From: CAYMDS01 sp964576705
GTDB taxonomy: Bacteria > Patescibacteriota > Microgenomatia > Levybacterales > UBA12049
DNA: 15,706 bases
NCBI GenBank assembly: GCA_964576705.1
Contig: CAZNVI010000026.1
Location: 1-15,706, forward strand
Direction: 5' to 3'
This document shows, piece after piece, positions 1 through 7,959 of this stretch. Under the pieces are notes generated by a model, which had not been told where the DNA came from, searched no databases, and worked only from the letters and a program-made list of their open reading frames with translations. Numbering within the stretch: the stretch's first letter is position 1; the number at the start of each line of letters is the position of its first letter. The position numbers were made by a program, and so were the translations under genes.

Positions 1-2052
1 AGTTGGTGAAATTCCGCAATCCTTTTTAGGCTCAGTGCCTTTCAAAAAGTATTCAAGGTAGGCTGAGGTTGTGGCGACTGTTGTTTTCAGGCCTTTTTCT
101 TTACAGATAGTCAATTGAGTTACTCCTGATGGCGGTATAAAGGACTCTCTCGTGGTATTCTTAAGCAGTTGTTCCATAATGAGCCTCCATATAGGCGCAG
201 CACCAGATGATCCCGCGACCCGATTCATAGGCGAATTATCGTTATTTCCTACCCATGCACCTACAGCTAGACTGGGAGTAAACCCTATAGTAAGTGAATC
301 ACGATAATCTTCGGTAGTTCCGGTTTTCACCGCAGCAGGGCGGGATAGAGTGAGTGATCCACCGAAAACTTCAGCCCGAGCATTGTTATCAGAAAGGATG
401 GATGAGATTAGAAACGCGATATCACGATCTATTACAATTTTTGAATTATCTTCCTTCTCGAAAATAATATTTCCTTTTTTGTCGGTAATTTGAAGAATGG
501 ATACAGGCTCAAATCGCTCACCGTTATTTGCAAATGTTGAAAACGCATTTGTCATTTGAAGAAGCGGTATCTCGCCTGAACCGAGAGCCAGAGATAGGCC
601 ATAATCTGTCTGATCCGATAATGTGGTGATGCCGAGTCTTTCAGCCATTTCAATCCCATTTGAGACTCCTATCAGATCCATTACTTTAACTGCAGGTATA
701 TTTAGAGAATTCGCAAGTGCGTATCGAACGGTAATATTACCCCTGAATCTACCGTCATAGTTTTTGGGCTTGTAGTCTCCTTGGAATGTTATCTCTTCAT
801 CTTCTATGATAGATCCTGGTGTAAGAATTCGCTCTTCGAATGCTTTCGCATATACGATTGGCTTAAATGAAGATCCGGGTTGCCTGGGTCTTAATACCAT
901 ATTTATTCTGCCATTTTTTTCATCGCTCCAATCCCAGCTTCCGACCAGAGTTAGAATTTCGCCAGATTGAGGATCTAGAGCGACTGCTGCTCCATTAGTT
1001 ACGTCGCTTCCTGCGAGTTTTTTGATCTGGTTTCTTACAGTCGTTTCTGCGTATTCCTGAAAAGAAAGGTCGATGGTGGTTTTTACTGTGTATCCAGACC
1101 GAGCGACTGATTGTTCACCATATTTTTCTATAAGTTCTTCTTTCACCATAAGCGCAAAATGCGGTGCTATTTGATTCAGTCCATCGCTTGATGGGTTAAA
1201 AAGAATTTCTTTTTCTTTCGCTGTTTCTTCTTCAGTTGAATTTATGAATCCTTCCTTTCTCATCTCAGATAACACGATATCTCTTCTGTTGAATGCTTTA
1301 GTAGTATCACCTGAGATAGGAGAGAACGCAGAAGGTGCCGGTAAGATACCGACTAGAAGAGCGCTTTCTCCGAGATTAAGCTCTGATGCTTTTTTGCTGA
1401 AGTACGTTTCTGCGGCATCCTCCACCCCGAACGCTCCTTCTCCGAAATAAACTGTATTCAGATACATCTCGAGAATATCGTCTTTTGAATATTTTCGTTC
1501 CAGCTCTAGTGCGAGGATAAATTCCTGGTATTTTCTTAAGAAACTTCTGTTTTGCGAGAGTAAGGTGTTTTTAATAAGCTGTTGTGAGATGGTAGACCCT
1601 CCCTGGGAGATGCCTTCTTGTTGGATGTTCACTACGAACGCACGAACTATACCGCGGAGAGAAAAACCCGGATGTTCGTAAAAATCTTTATCCTCTGAAG
1701 CGATAGCCGCATTTTTTAGATTATCGGGAATTTGATCTAAAGCAACTGTTTTCTTCGTTCTGGCTTCGTAAAATGTAAAAAAAGGTTTATCGTTCCGATC
1801 AGTAAGTACGACCCCGGCATTTTTTTTAACCATTATGTTTTCTTTGCTCGATAGATCCCGAACGAAGTATGCATAAGTGAGAACGGGAGTTGCTACAAAA
1901 ATAAAAATACAAAAGGCTAAGGCGTATAAAATTGGTTTTTGACTGCGTTTAAGAAATATTTTAAATTTCTTGCGAGACAGGAGGCTATGTGTCTTATTAA
2001 GCACTTTATTTTTTACATCTGATAAATCATCAATAATTCCTTTATTATCCAT
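1..2052 (-). CDS. Class A penicillin-binding protein (bifunctional transglycosylase/transpeptidase), 3' end outside window
   Basis: Polymerises lipid II into glycan strands and crosslinks the stem peptides on the outer face of the cytoplasmic membrane. One open frame of 684 codons runs from ATG at 2052 to the window edge, so the C-terminus is missing. A short basic cytoplasmic tail is followed by one membrane anchor (about residues 41-62). The GT51 domain shows EDKDFYEHPG with catalytic Glu120 and GGSTISQQ at 151-158. The transpeptidase domain has SSFK with nucleophile Ser394 and Lys397, SLN at 449-451 and KTGT from Lys576. All catalytic motifs are intact, so the enzyme should be active. No Shine-Dalgarno precedes the ATG; a weak TATTAA lies 6 nt upstream. 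Family assignment is secure; the exact paralogue (PBP1A or other class A) is not resolved. Confidence 0.95.
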   Translation of the reverse strand, partial: MDNKGIIDDLSDVKNKVLNKTHSLLSRKKFKIFLKRSQKPILYALAFCIFIFVATPVLTYAYFVRDLSSKENIMVKKNAGVVLTDRNDKPFFTFYEARTKKTVALDQIPDNLKNAAIASEDKDFYEHPGFSLRGIVRAFVVNIQQEGISQGGSTISQQLIKNTLLSQNRSFLRKYQEFILALELERKYSKDDILEMYLNTVYFGEGAFGVEDAAETYFSKKASELNLGESALLVGILPAPSAFSPISGDTTKAFNRRDIVLSEMRKEGFINSTEEETAKEKEILFNPSSDGLNQIAPHFALMVKEELIEKYGEQSVARSGYTVKTTIDLSFQEYAETTVRNQIKKLAGSDVTNGAAVALDPQSGEILTLVGSWDWSDEKNGRINMVLRPRQPGSSFKPIVYAKAFEERILTPGSIIEDEEITFQGDYKPKNYDGRFRGNITVRYALANSLNIPAVKVMDLIGVSNGIEMAERLGITTLSDQTDYGLSLALGSGEIPLLQMTNAFSTFANNGERFEPVSILQITDKKGNIIFEKEDNSKIVIDRDIAFLISSILSDNNARAEVFGGSLTLSRPAAVKTGTTEDYRDSLTIGFTPSLAVGAWVGNNDNSPMNRVAGSSGAAPIWRLIMEQLLKNTTRESFIPPSGVTQLTICKEKGLKTTVATTSAYLEYFLKGTEPKKDCGISPT

Positions 2053-2084
2053 AATTTTTTAATAAGTTTTATTAATTTGTATTG

Positions 2085-2131
2085 TTCGAGCGAAAGCGAG
2101 AACTTCTCACTTCGTTCGAAGAATAGAAGTT
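2085..2131. repeat. Intergenic palindromic repeat element
   Basis: An imperfect hairpin pairs 2085-2100 (TTCGAGCGAAAGCGAG) with 2106-2120 (CTCACTTCGTTCGAA) around a 5-nt loop. An alternative pairing joins AACTTCT at 2101-2107 with AGAAGTT at 2125-2131. The core CGAGCGAAAGCGAGAA (2087-2102) differs by one indel and one base from a sequence embedded in the glycosyltransferase gene at 8469-8483 (opposite strand). It sits just upstream of the PBP gene and has no T-run expected of a terminator, so a dispersed palindromic element is the better reading. Confidence 0.6.
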
Positions 2132-2176
2132 GGCAATTTTATATCTTTCTAATCTATTACAGAATCAAGATACCTC

Positions 2177-2185
2177 TGCTATAAT
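2177..2185 (+). promoter_or_regulatory. Extended -10 promoter (TGCTATAAT)
   Basis: Perfect extended -10 element in the intergenic region. Transcription would begin near 2192 and run into the phosphoribosyltransferase remnant (ATG at 2267), giving a leader of about 75 nt. The -35 region (TTACAG near 2157) is weak, as expected for an extended -10. Confidence 0.6.
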
Positions 2186-2266
2186 TTTGCAATAAAATGG
2201 TATGAAAGTCACGAATGCAGATTGGCTTATGGTAATTAATAATCAATTTTATTAATAAATAATACC

Positions 2267-2464
2267 ATGAAAGCTGAAGATAATGCTGTAATCTTTTCGG
2301 ATCGGTTTTCAGCAGGGAGAGATTTGGCAAGACAATTAATTCAATATAAAAAGTATAAACCCGTGATTTTAGCGCTTTCCAGGGGAGGAGTGCCCGTATT
2401 TTTCGTTTTAAATCTTTCGGCAGGTTTTTTTGATATTTTCCAGAATCTGCTTGTGTCCTCCTAA
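2267..2464 (+). pseudogene. Truncated COG1926-type phosphoribosyltransferase remnant
   Basis: The 65-residue frame starts like predicted phosphoribosyltransferases of the COG1926 type: F-x-DR-x-x-AGR-x-LA-x-x-L near residues 10-25, then VILALSRGGVPV at 33-44, where the family normally has ALPRGGVPVA. Family members are roughly 200 residues or more and carry a later acidic PRPP-binding loop; here the frame ends after a hydrophobic tail (FFVLNLSAGFFDIFQNLLVSS, written here only to show the divergence: FFVLNLSAGF then FDIFQNLLVSS) and no PRPP loop is present. The tail can be loosely aligned with family sequence, so gradual decay and a deletion are both possible. An extended -10 promoter remains 80 nt upstream. 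I infer a non-functional relic; a novel short protein is less likely. Confidence 0.6.
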
Positions 2465-2510
2465 GATCACTCCTGCAATTTATTTATTATTATCTCAGAC
2501 TTTTTATATT

Positions 2511-2538
2511 TTGCAGAAATCATCAGCCCTGCTATAAT
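2511..2538 (+). promoter_or_regulatory. Promoter of the histidine kinase gene, leaderless
   Basis: TTGCAG (2511-2516), a 16-nt spacer and TATAAT (2533-2538) preceded by TGC, so this is both a -35/-10 and an extended -10 promoter. The -10 ends 8 nt before the ATG at 2547, which places the transcription start at or next to the start codon. Confidence 0.7.
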
Positions 2539-2546
2539 ATCTCCAG

Positions 2547-3653
2547 ATGTTTAGAAGCATACCCCGTACCCACTATCTTCTGGCAATCCTTAGTACTGTT
2601 TTTATATTTTTATTTATTTCTCAAGCGTCTTTTTTCGCTGGTAAGACCATAACGTATTTGATTTTCGCGATATTTGTCACTTTGAACGTATGGTTTGGCG
2701 GGTTACGTTTAGGGATATTTACTATTTTTATATCTGTTATAAGCGGTCTAATATTTTTTTTAATTCCTCTTAATTTTCTGTCATTCTTATTCATCATCTC
2801 ATCTCTCGAGCTGTTGATGTTTTTGATCCTTTGTGTATTGGTGTCCCTTTTTATCGAAAAGTATAAAAAATCAGATGTGGTAAGTCAGCATATTAAGTTA
2901 GAAAAAGAACTTATGCAAAATATTAAGAAACTAGAGAGTAATGTTTCTGCTATGCAGAAAGAAGTTAAACTTCGAGATGAGTTTTTATCTATTGCGTCCC
3001 ATGAATTGAAAACACCATTGACATCTATGTTACTTAAAATTCAAATGATACTGCACAATATTCGCAATGTATCTTTAGCGAATTTTTCAGTTGAGAATTT
3101 AATGCGACAACTAGAAACAGCAGAAGGACAGACGAAACGTTTATCACAGATGATTAACGATCTATTAAATGTCTCACTTATTACTACAGGAAGAATGAAT
3201 TTAGAACTTAAAAACGAAAGCATATCAGATATCGTTCGAGAAGTAGTTAAAGAATTTGAAGAGAAACTTAAAAGAGACGAAATTTCTTTATCTCTTGAAG
3301 CGAAAAATTCTCACAATGCTATGGTGGATAAAGTTCGGATAGCCCAAGTGCTGGCAAATCTTATCACAAATGCTATAAAGTACGGGAAAGGCAAGCCAAT
3401 CGAGATAGAAGTTAAAAGCAATAGTTCGAAAGCGTTTATAATCGTAGCTGACAATGGTATAGGAATACCCGCAGACCAGAAAGAAAAGATATTTTCACTT
3501 TTTGAAAGGGGTATAAATGGTAAAGAAGTGCAAGGCCTAGGGGTGGGACTTTACATCGCGAATCAAATTGTCAAAGCACATAACGGGAAAATTAAAGTAA
3601 AAAGCACTCCTGGAGACGGATCAGAATTTATAGTAGAACTACCGGTAAAATAA
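2547..3653 (+). CDS. Membrane sensor histidine kinase (orphan)
   Basis: Autophosphorylates on His and would pass phosphate to a response regulator, none of which is encoded in the window. Residues 8-104 are strongly hydrophobic, with about four membrane segments and short loops. There is no large extracellular sensor domain, so the membrane block itself or a partner may sense the stimulus. A coiled linker (about 105-142) leads to the HisKA box SHELKTPLTS with phospho-acceptor His152. The ATPase domain has an N box NLITNAIKYG (271-280), DNGIGIP (302-308), an F box IFSLFER (315-321) and GLGVGL (330-335). All catalytic motifs are present. The 368-residue length is normal. The start is supported by a promoter ending 8 nt upstream. 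The signal and the cognate regulator are unknown. Confidence 0.93.
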   Translation: MFRSIPRTHYLLAILSTVFIFLFISQASFFAGKTITYLIFAIFVTLNVWFGGLRLGIFTIFISVISGLIFFLIPLNFLSFLFIISSLELLMFLILCVLVSLFIEKYKKSDVVSQHIKLEKELMQNIKKLESNVSAMQKEVKLRDEFLSIASHELKTPLTSMLLKIQMILHNIRNVSLANFSVENLMRQLETAEGQTKRLSQMINDLLNVSLITTGRMNLELKNESISDIVREVVKEFEEKLKRDEISLSLEAKNSHNAMVDKVRIAQVLANLITNAIKYGKGKPIEIEVKSNSSKAFIIVADNGIGIPADQKEKIFSLFERGINGKEVQGLGVGLYIANQIVKAHNGKIKVKSTPGDGSEFIVELPVK

Positions 3654-3674
3654 TCTGATAGATTTATTTACATT

Positions 3675-3860
3675 CTAGTGTCCCTGAAGATCAGGAAGCA
3701 TGGCGCGATCAGTTTCAATTTCAGTAGCTTGGGCAGTTTGTAATCTGTCTTGTGCGTTTTTTACTGCTTTCGATAGAGTTTCCTCAGATGCGTAATTAGG
3801 TCCTGGGTGTCTTGCAGTGTTCAAGGCTTCGTGTGCAGTGCGAACAGCATAGTTTGCATC
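3675..3860 (-). CDS. C-terminal fragment of an unrecognised Ala-rich helical protein (5' part lost in the N gap)
   Basis: Sixty-one codons before a TAG stop, open into the N gap. The peptide is hydrophilic and Ala-rich with likely amphipathic helices (AVRTAHEALNTA; ASEETLSKAVKNAQDRLQTAQ). I do not recognise the family. An unbroken frame can be drawn across the Ns into the membrane glycosyltransferase, but this is an artefact of the unknown bases. The fragment is soluble rather than membranous. By my count it is about 46% GC, clearly above much of the neighbouring sequence. It is either a separate gene or sequence from another part of the genome joined here. It lies 21 nt from the 3' end of the convergent histidine kinase gene. 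Confidence 0.55.
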   Translation of the reverse strand, partial: DANYAVRTAHEALNTARHPGPNYASEETLSKAVKNAQDRLQTAQATEIETDRAMLPDLQGH

Positions 3861-3960
3861 NNNNNNNNNNNNNNNNNNNNNNNNNNNNNNNNNNNNNNNN
3901 NNNNNNNNNNNNNNNNNNNNNNNNNNNNNNNNNNNNNNNNNNNNNNNNNNNNNNNNNNNN
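3861..3960. other. Assembly gap (100 N)
   Basis: Exactly 100 undetermined bases, a length commonly used as a scaffold-gap placeholder, so the true distance is unknown. It separates two minus-strand coding fragments of different character. Confidence 0.97.
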
Positions 3961-5324
3961 CCGTAATAATGAGTGACTATATAATCGGTGTCTTTTACAA
4001 ATGGATCTCGTGTTATTTTTCTTCCTGCTAGATACTCTATTTCAGGCGCATTCCACCACGAAATACCTGCTATATTAGCGTTTTTAGGGAGTGTTTCCAC
4101 AAACTTAGAAGTATTTATTTGCGAGTTTAGTAGGTGAGTATATGAGGTTAAAGGAAGTGGTTTTTCGTTAAGAAATATAAGGTTTTGTGAAATTATTTTC
4201 TCGTCAGTAAATGAATTAGATTTATAAATTTTAAAATAAAAAGAGTTTAAAAGCGTAAATACGAGGATTAAAACCATGATCAAAATATTTTTCTTATTTC
4301 TTTCTTCTAGTATTACATCTACACATAAAGGGAGAATAATGATAAATGCCAGAATTGAAGGCAAGAAATGCCTATACCAGTTCGTAGATCCCAGAAATAG
4401 AAAATAAAGCGTATAGAAAAGGCTGAAAAATGCTAAAGATATTGCGATATAGTTATGTCTTAGTTTTTTAAATACAGTGACACATGTCGTAATTATTAAA
4501 ATAGAAAATAGTGTTCCGTTTATATTAAAGATATATCCTAACATATCAAGTCTTTTATCTATAAGAGAGAGCTTAGGTTGCGAAAGGATATTCCATGCTT
4601 GCCAGTTATCTCGCAAAATTCTTTTAAAATGCGCATATGAAAGGGATTCTGATGAAAATATATATAAATACCATGTAAAAAATACCACCAAAAATCCGCT
4701 TAAAACTAACGCTAAATTTCTAAAGATCGTAACTCTTTGTTTCTTCGAAAAAATATGGATTAGTAAAAATTGTAAAATCACAGGAAGTATAGCAAGTGTA
4801 TAAACTTGTTTAGTAAGAATACTTAATGATAGAAATATCCCGCTTAGAAAATATTGTTTTTTAGATATCATTATCAGTGAAATTATAAAAAACACAAATC
4901 CCGGAAGTTCACCTAGAACATGGGAAGAGAAGAAATAGAATAAAGGGGTGATGATTATAAGTATCAGAAAAATTATCTTCTGTAATCGGTTTTCATATAC
5001 GTATCTTTGGGCGAGGTATATGAAAATGGTCGTAAATAATAGCATGATGATTCTGGGTGTCAGCGGTGAATCATCTATAATCAAAAGTGATGCAGGTATA
5101 AGTAGGGCTGGGCCGGTGGTGATGTTCGGATCGAATTTAGCTGTAAATGTAGTATAGTCTAAAAAATCATGACTTAAGTGGTAGCTTATTTGTAGATTAT
5201 AACCTTCATCAAAATCGATAGGAGTAAATAATATTCTACTGGCGATTTGGGTGTAAATAAAGAGTAATAATACTGTGATAATAAGACTGCCGATAAATTG
5301 CCTAGATAAAATTTTGTTCTTCAT
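3961..5324 (-). CDS. GT39/ArnT-like polytopic membrane glycosyltransferase, 3' end lost in gap
   Basis: Likely transfers a sugar from a polyprenyl-phosphate donor to a lipid, glycan or protein acceptor on the outer face of the membrane. About 454 residues are visible. A first membrane segment (about 11-33) is followed by an extracytoplasmic loop with FDEGYN (Asp39-Glu40), the acidic-pair position characteristic of GT-C enzymes of the PMT/ArnT group. Roughly ten further hydrophobic segments follow. A soluble C-terminal part begins near residue 380 and runs into the N gap, so the real stop is not seen. The ATG at 5324 follows a TGATATAAT element whose -10 ends 15 nt upstream. It is divergent from the DUF2723 gene, with a 72-bp shared intergenic region. 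The GT-C class is likely; the substrate is unknown. Confidence 0.8.
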
Positions 5325-5339
5325 AATTGATTGTCGTAT

Positions 5340-5348
5340 ATTATATCA
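5340..5348 (-). promoter_or_regulatory. Extended -10 promoter of the GT39-like gene (TGATATAAT)
   Basis: Read on the minus strand, TGATATAAT is perfect. Its -10 ends 15 nt before the ATG at 5324, predicting a leader of only about 8 nt. It shares the 72-bp region with the divergent promoter of the DUF2723 gene. Confidence 0.6.
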
Positions 5349-5363
5349 GGGTGTGGACTTGGA

Positions 5364-5391
5364 TTGTAAAAAATGTGATAGACTATATATT
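5364..5391 (+). promoter_or_regulatory. Promoter of the DUF2723 gene, probably leaderless
   Basis: TTGTAA (5364-5369), a 16-nt spacer and TATATT (5386-5391; the overlapping TATATA at 5384-5389 is an alternative). The -10 ends 5-7 nt before the ATG at 5397, so the message should begin at or next to the start codon. Confidence 0.5.
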
Positions 5392-5396
5392 CAAGG

Positions 5397-7475
5397 ATGC
5401 TTAAGAAATCCCGTATTTACTATCTAAATCTTTTTATAATTCTTCTTTTCTTTTCCGTAATATTATTTTTTTATTTACGTAATATAACACAAGATGTTTA
5501 TGCAGGAGATATCGGAGATATCGCGACCGCAGCTGCGCTATTCGGGGTACCACATCCGCCCGGATATCCGACACTTACTTTACTGGGGTTTATTTTTTCT
5601 AAATTACCAATTCCTATTCCTACTATTTCCAGAATTGCTTTAGTATCTGTAGCAACATCTATGACTGGATTAGTCATATATTTTCGTTTCGTATCTGATC
5701 TGATAAAAGAGAAAAGTAAAGATACATTTTATGATTTGGCTAACTTAGTAGTAGTACTTTTATCTACAGCTATATTAGGTTTTTCATACTATTACTGGTT
5801 ATATGCAGAAGTGCCTGAGGTTTTCGCGCTGAATAATTTTTTCATTATCGCGATGTATTATACGGCTTACATCTTTTATAAAACGAAAGACCTTGGTTAT
5901 TTGTACCTCACGTCCTTTATCGTAGGTTTATCTATGACGAATCAGCAAGCTGTTATGTTCGTATTTCCAGGACTTTTCGTATTCGTAATTCCAGAATTAC
6001 TCGGAATGGTATTTAAGAAAAAAAATAAAATTTCTTTAATTAAGGGAGGAATTTATAAATCTTTAAATATCTTTAAGAATGTCCTGATAGTATTTTTACT
6101 AGGTTTAATTCCTTATATATATGTGTTTATTTCTGCATCCACAAATCCTCAGATAAATTGGATGAAAGCGCCTACAGTCTATAACTTCATACGATTGATG
6201 CTCAGAATGGATTATAAATTTGGTGAAAATTTAGTAGATGTTACCCAGAGAATAGTCGTGCAGCAGGTATATTTCTCAACACTCATAGATACATTTTCTC
6301 TAGTTATAGCAAGCATCGGCGTAATCGGAATGGTTTATATTTTCATAAAAAATAAAAGAATTTTTACCGCATTTATGACAGGATTTATATTTGCCGGTCC
6401 CTTATTTATTTTTATCATCACACCTGAAATTATAGATCCAGATGAATTGGGGATAGTAGAGCGGATGTTCATGCATTCGTTAGTGCTGTTTTCTTTTTTT
6501 ATACCTTTTGGATTTACAGCTATTCAAAAAATATTTTTTAAATTATTACCACGTAGAATTTATGGCGTGATATTTTTAATACCGTTTTTTATAGTTTTAT
6601 TGCAGATGATTTATTATAACTTTCCGAAAACTGATTTATCGAAAACTAAGATTGGGTCGAATTTCGCAAGAGACATCCTTAATCCATTGCCCGAAAATTC
6701 AGTGGTTTTTTTACTCGGCGATTTGGGTACCTTAAATACCTGGTATGTGCATTATGTAGATGGATACAGAAAAGATATTAAATTGGCCGGGTCATTTGGT
6801 GACCGTAATGATTATGAAAATGAAATTTACAATAAGTTTAAGCAAAAAAATAAAGACTCTAAATTAAGAATAGAAACTGTGGTGGTAAAACAGTTGCCGG
6901 AAATACTAAAAACACGAAAAGTATATTCGATGTTTCAATTTCCCTTAGGTAGGAAAGATTATATGTGGGTACCTAAGGGGTTGGTATTTGAATTAACTAA
7001 GGTAAGTGAAATCCCGGATAAAGAAGAATATTTAAAGCAGGTAGCGGAAATTACGAAGCAATACCATATAGCTTATAGGGATAAGCTTATCCCATCAGAA
7101 CAAAACAACATCGCACCTTACATGAGTAAGCAATATGCAAATGCTTTTAATCACATCGGGGATTTTCTTTATGTAAGATTTAACGATCTACAAAACGCCT
7201 ATTCGTATTATTCAAGGGCGCAAATCATAGATCCCCAAAATCCTCTGACCTACGCAAAATTAGGGATAATCCAAGCTGAATATCCGAATCAATGTAATCT
7301 AGCTGTCGAAAATATCGACACGTCAATAGAAATGTATAAAATCTACAGACCGTATTATACATTTGCTCTCAGAATTTATAAAAAATGCAAGGTAGAAGAA
7401 AAGAAAATTTCCGAATTAAAGACTGCTTATAAAAAGCTATTTCTTAAAGACCTCGAAAAGGATCCGCATTACTAA
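5397..7475 (+). CDS. DUF2723 family GT-C-like membrane protein with C-terminal TPR
   Basis: Belongs to the DUF2723 family, whose vertebrate member TMEM260 has been described as a protein O-mannosyltransferase; bacterial members are largely uncharacterised. After a first membrane segment (about 9-27) comes the family signature AGDIGD...TAAALFGV with acidic Asp38 and Asp41, then HPPGYP at 53-58, in the position of the GT-C catalytic loop. About ten further membrane segments extend to roughly residue 405. A soluble domain follows, and near residues 595-650 there is a TPR-like stretch (AYSYYSRAQIIDPQNPLTYAKLG). At 692 residues it looks complete. It is divergent from the GT39-like gene and next to a glycosyltransferase operon, which suits a role in surface glycan or glycoprotein assembly. 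The acceptor is unknown. Confidence 0.85.
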   Translation: MLKKSRIYYLNLFIILLFFSVILFFYLRNITQDVYAGDIGDIATAAALFGVPHPPGYPTLTLLGFIFSKLPIPIPTISRIALVSVATSMTGLVIYFRFVSDLIKEKSKDTFYDLANLVVVLLSTAILGFSYYYWLYAEVPEVFALNNFFIIAMYYTAYIFYKTKDLGYLYLTSFIVGLSMTNQQAVMFVFPGLFVFVIPELLGMVFKKKNKISLIKGGIYKSLNIFKNVLIVFLLGLIPYIYVFISASTNPQINWMKAPTVYNFIRLMLRMDYKFGENLVDVTQRIVVQQVYFSTLIDTFSLVIASIGVIGMVYIFIKNKRIFTAFMTGFIFAGPLFIFIITPEIIDPDELGIVERMFMHSLVLFSFFIPFGFTAIQKIFFKLLPRRIYGVIFLIPFFIVLLQMIYYNFPKTDLSKTKIGSNFARDILNPLPENSVVFLLGDLGTLNTWYVHYVDGYRKDIKLAGSFGDRNDYENEIYNKFKQKNKDSKLRIETVVVKQLPEILKTRKVYSMFQFPLGRKDYMWVPKGLVFELTKVSEIPDKEEYLKQVAEITKQYHIAYRDKLIPSEQNNIAPYMSKQYANAFNHIGDFLYVRFNDLQNAYSYYSRAQIIDPQNPLTYAKLGIIQAEYPNQCNLAVENIDTSIEMYKIYRPYYTFALRIYKKCKVEEKKISELKTAYKKLFLKDLEKDPHY
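6942..6979 (+). repeat. Perfect 10-bp inverted repeat inside the DUF2723 gene
   Basis: CCCTTAGGTA at 6942-6951 and TACCTAAGGG at 6970-6979 can pair perfectly around an 18-nt loop, in the part encoding the soluble C-terminal domain. A role is not evident. Confidence 0.5.
7078..7093. repeat. Perfect 16-bp palindrome inside the DUF2723 gene
   Basis: GGGATAAGCTTATCCC equals its own reverse complement, about 100 bp downstream of another perfect inverted repeat in the same gene. It could be chance or a protein-binding site. Confidence 0.5.
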
Positions 7476-7476
7476 C

Positions 7477-7516
7477 AGAAATTAATCGAGATTTATTGAG
7501 ACTAATAGAGATTAAG
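7477..7516 (+). repeat. Left array of 10-bp degenerate tandem repeats (four units)
   Basis: The units are AGAAATTAAT, CGAGATTTAT, TGAGACTAAT and AGAGATTAAG, spaced exactly 10 bp, with consensus close to WGARATTNRT. A weaker fifth unit (TGAAGACGAT, 7517-7526) runs into the stop codon of the four-helix bundle gene. The array starts 2 nt after the DUF2723 stop codon. The same consensus recurs in opposite orientation at 7960-7999, on the other side of the small gene. Confidence 0.7.
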
Positions 7517-7525
7517 TGAAGACGA

Positions 7526-7912
7526 TTATTTACTATCACGACTCTTTGCTTTATAGGAAGAGGTTATAAAATTATTGAGTTTTATACTTAATTTATCTGC
7601 TATTTCTTTATACTTGTAATAGGTTTTTGAATCAATCTTCTTTCTTTCAAATAATAATTCTAGCCAGTGATTAGAAGCTTCGGCTAATGACCCTCGAGAG
7701 TTATAATAAAATTTAATACGATCTAAGTAATGAAACCTAGAGTAACCTTCTGCGATGTTTGCACCAGTAGAATCAGTAGATGAGATGAATTGATCTCCAA
7801 TTATTTTTTTATCTTGCCAACTCAAAGCTTCATAAATTTGCCAAGCGAGTCTTGATAGTTCTCGAGATAATTTATATACCTCAAGGTCAGTTAACTTTAT
7901 AAAATTTACCAT
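7526..7912 (-). CDS. Four-helix bundle protein (S23 / 23S rRNA intervening-sequence protein family)
   Basis: The 128-residue protein matches the small four-helix bundle family first noticed in open frames within 23S rRNA intervening sequences and common as stand-alone genes in Patescibacteria. Family features are an N-terminal helix LTDLEVYKLSRELS, then IGDQFISSTDSTGANIAEGYSR (recognisable by its SSxxxxxNIAEGY pattern, near residues 43-59), a basic/aromatic helix (YLDRIKFYYNSRGSLAEAS) and a long C-terminal helix. No enzymatic motif is present. A possible -10 (TATATC on the minus strand, 7922-7927) ends 9 nt upstream of the ATG. The gene stands alone between two convergent transcription units and is bracketed by inverted arrays of a 10-bp repeat, suggesting it arrived as a small unit. 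Molecular function is unknown, though a nucleic-acid partner has been suspected for the family. Confidence 0.88.
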   Translation of the reverse strand: MVNFIKLTDLEVYKLSRELSRLAWQIYEALSWQDKKIIGDQFISSTDSTGANIAEGYSRFHYLDRIKFYYNSRGSLAEASNHWLELLFERKKIDSKTYYKYKEIADKLSIKLNNFITSSYKAKSRDSK

Positions 7913-7959
7913 AAGACAATAGATATAATTAATCTTAGAAGGAATTGTGGGTATTTACA

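Noticed and set aside
2202..2255. Short reading frame of 17 codons (MKVTNADWLMVINNQFY) downstream of the promoter at 2177-2185, a possible leader peptide
   Set aside because: No ribosome-binding site, no regulatory codon run, and the downstream gene is itself a remnant; nothing distinguishes it from a chance frame.
2400..2546. Minus-strand frames opposite the end of the phosphoribosyltransferase remnant that read like helical, lysine-rich protein
   Set aside because: Short, no start in a convincing context, and no recognisable family; AT-rich noise.
3807..4031. Plus-strand frame across the N gap
   Set aside because: Continuity depends on unknown bases and it has no family-like sequence; it is opposite better-supported coding fragments.
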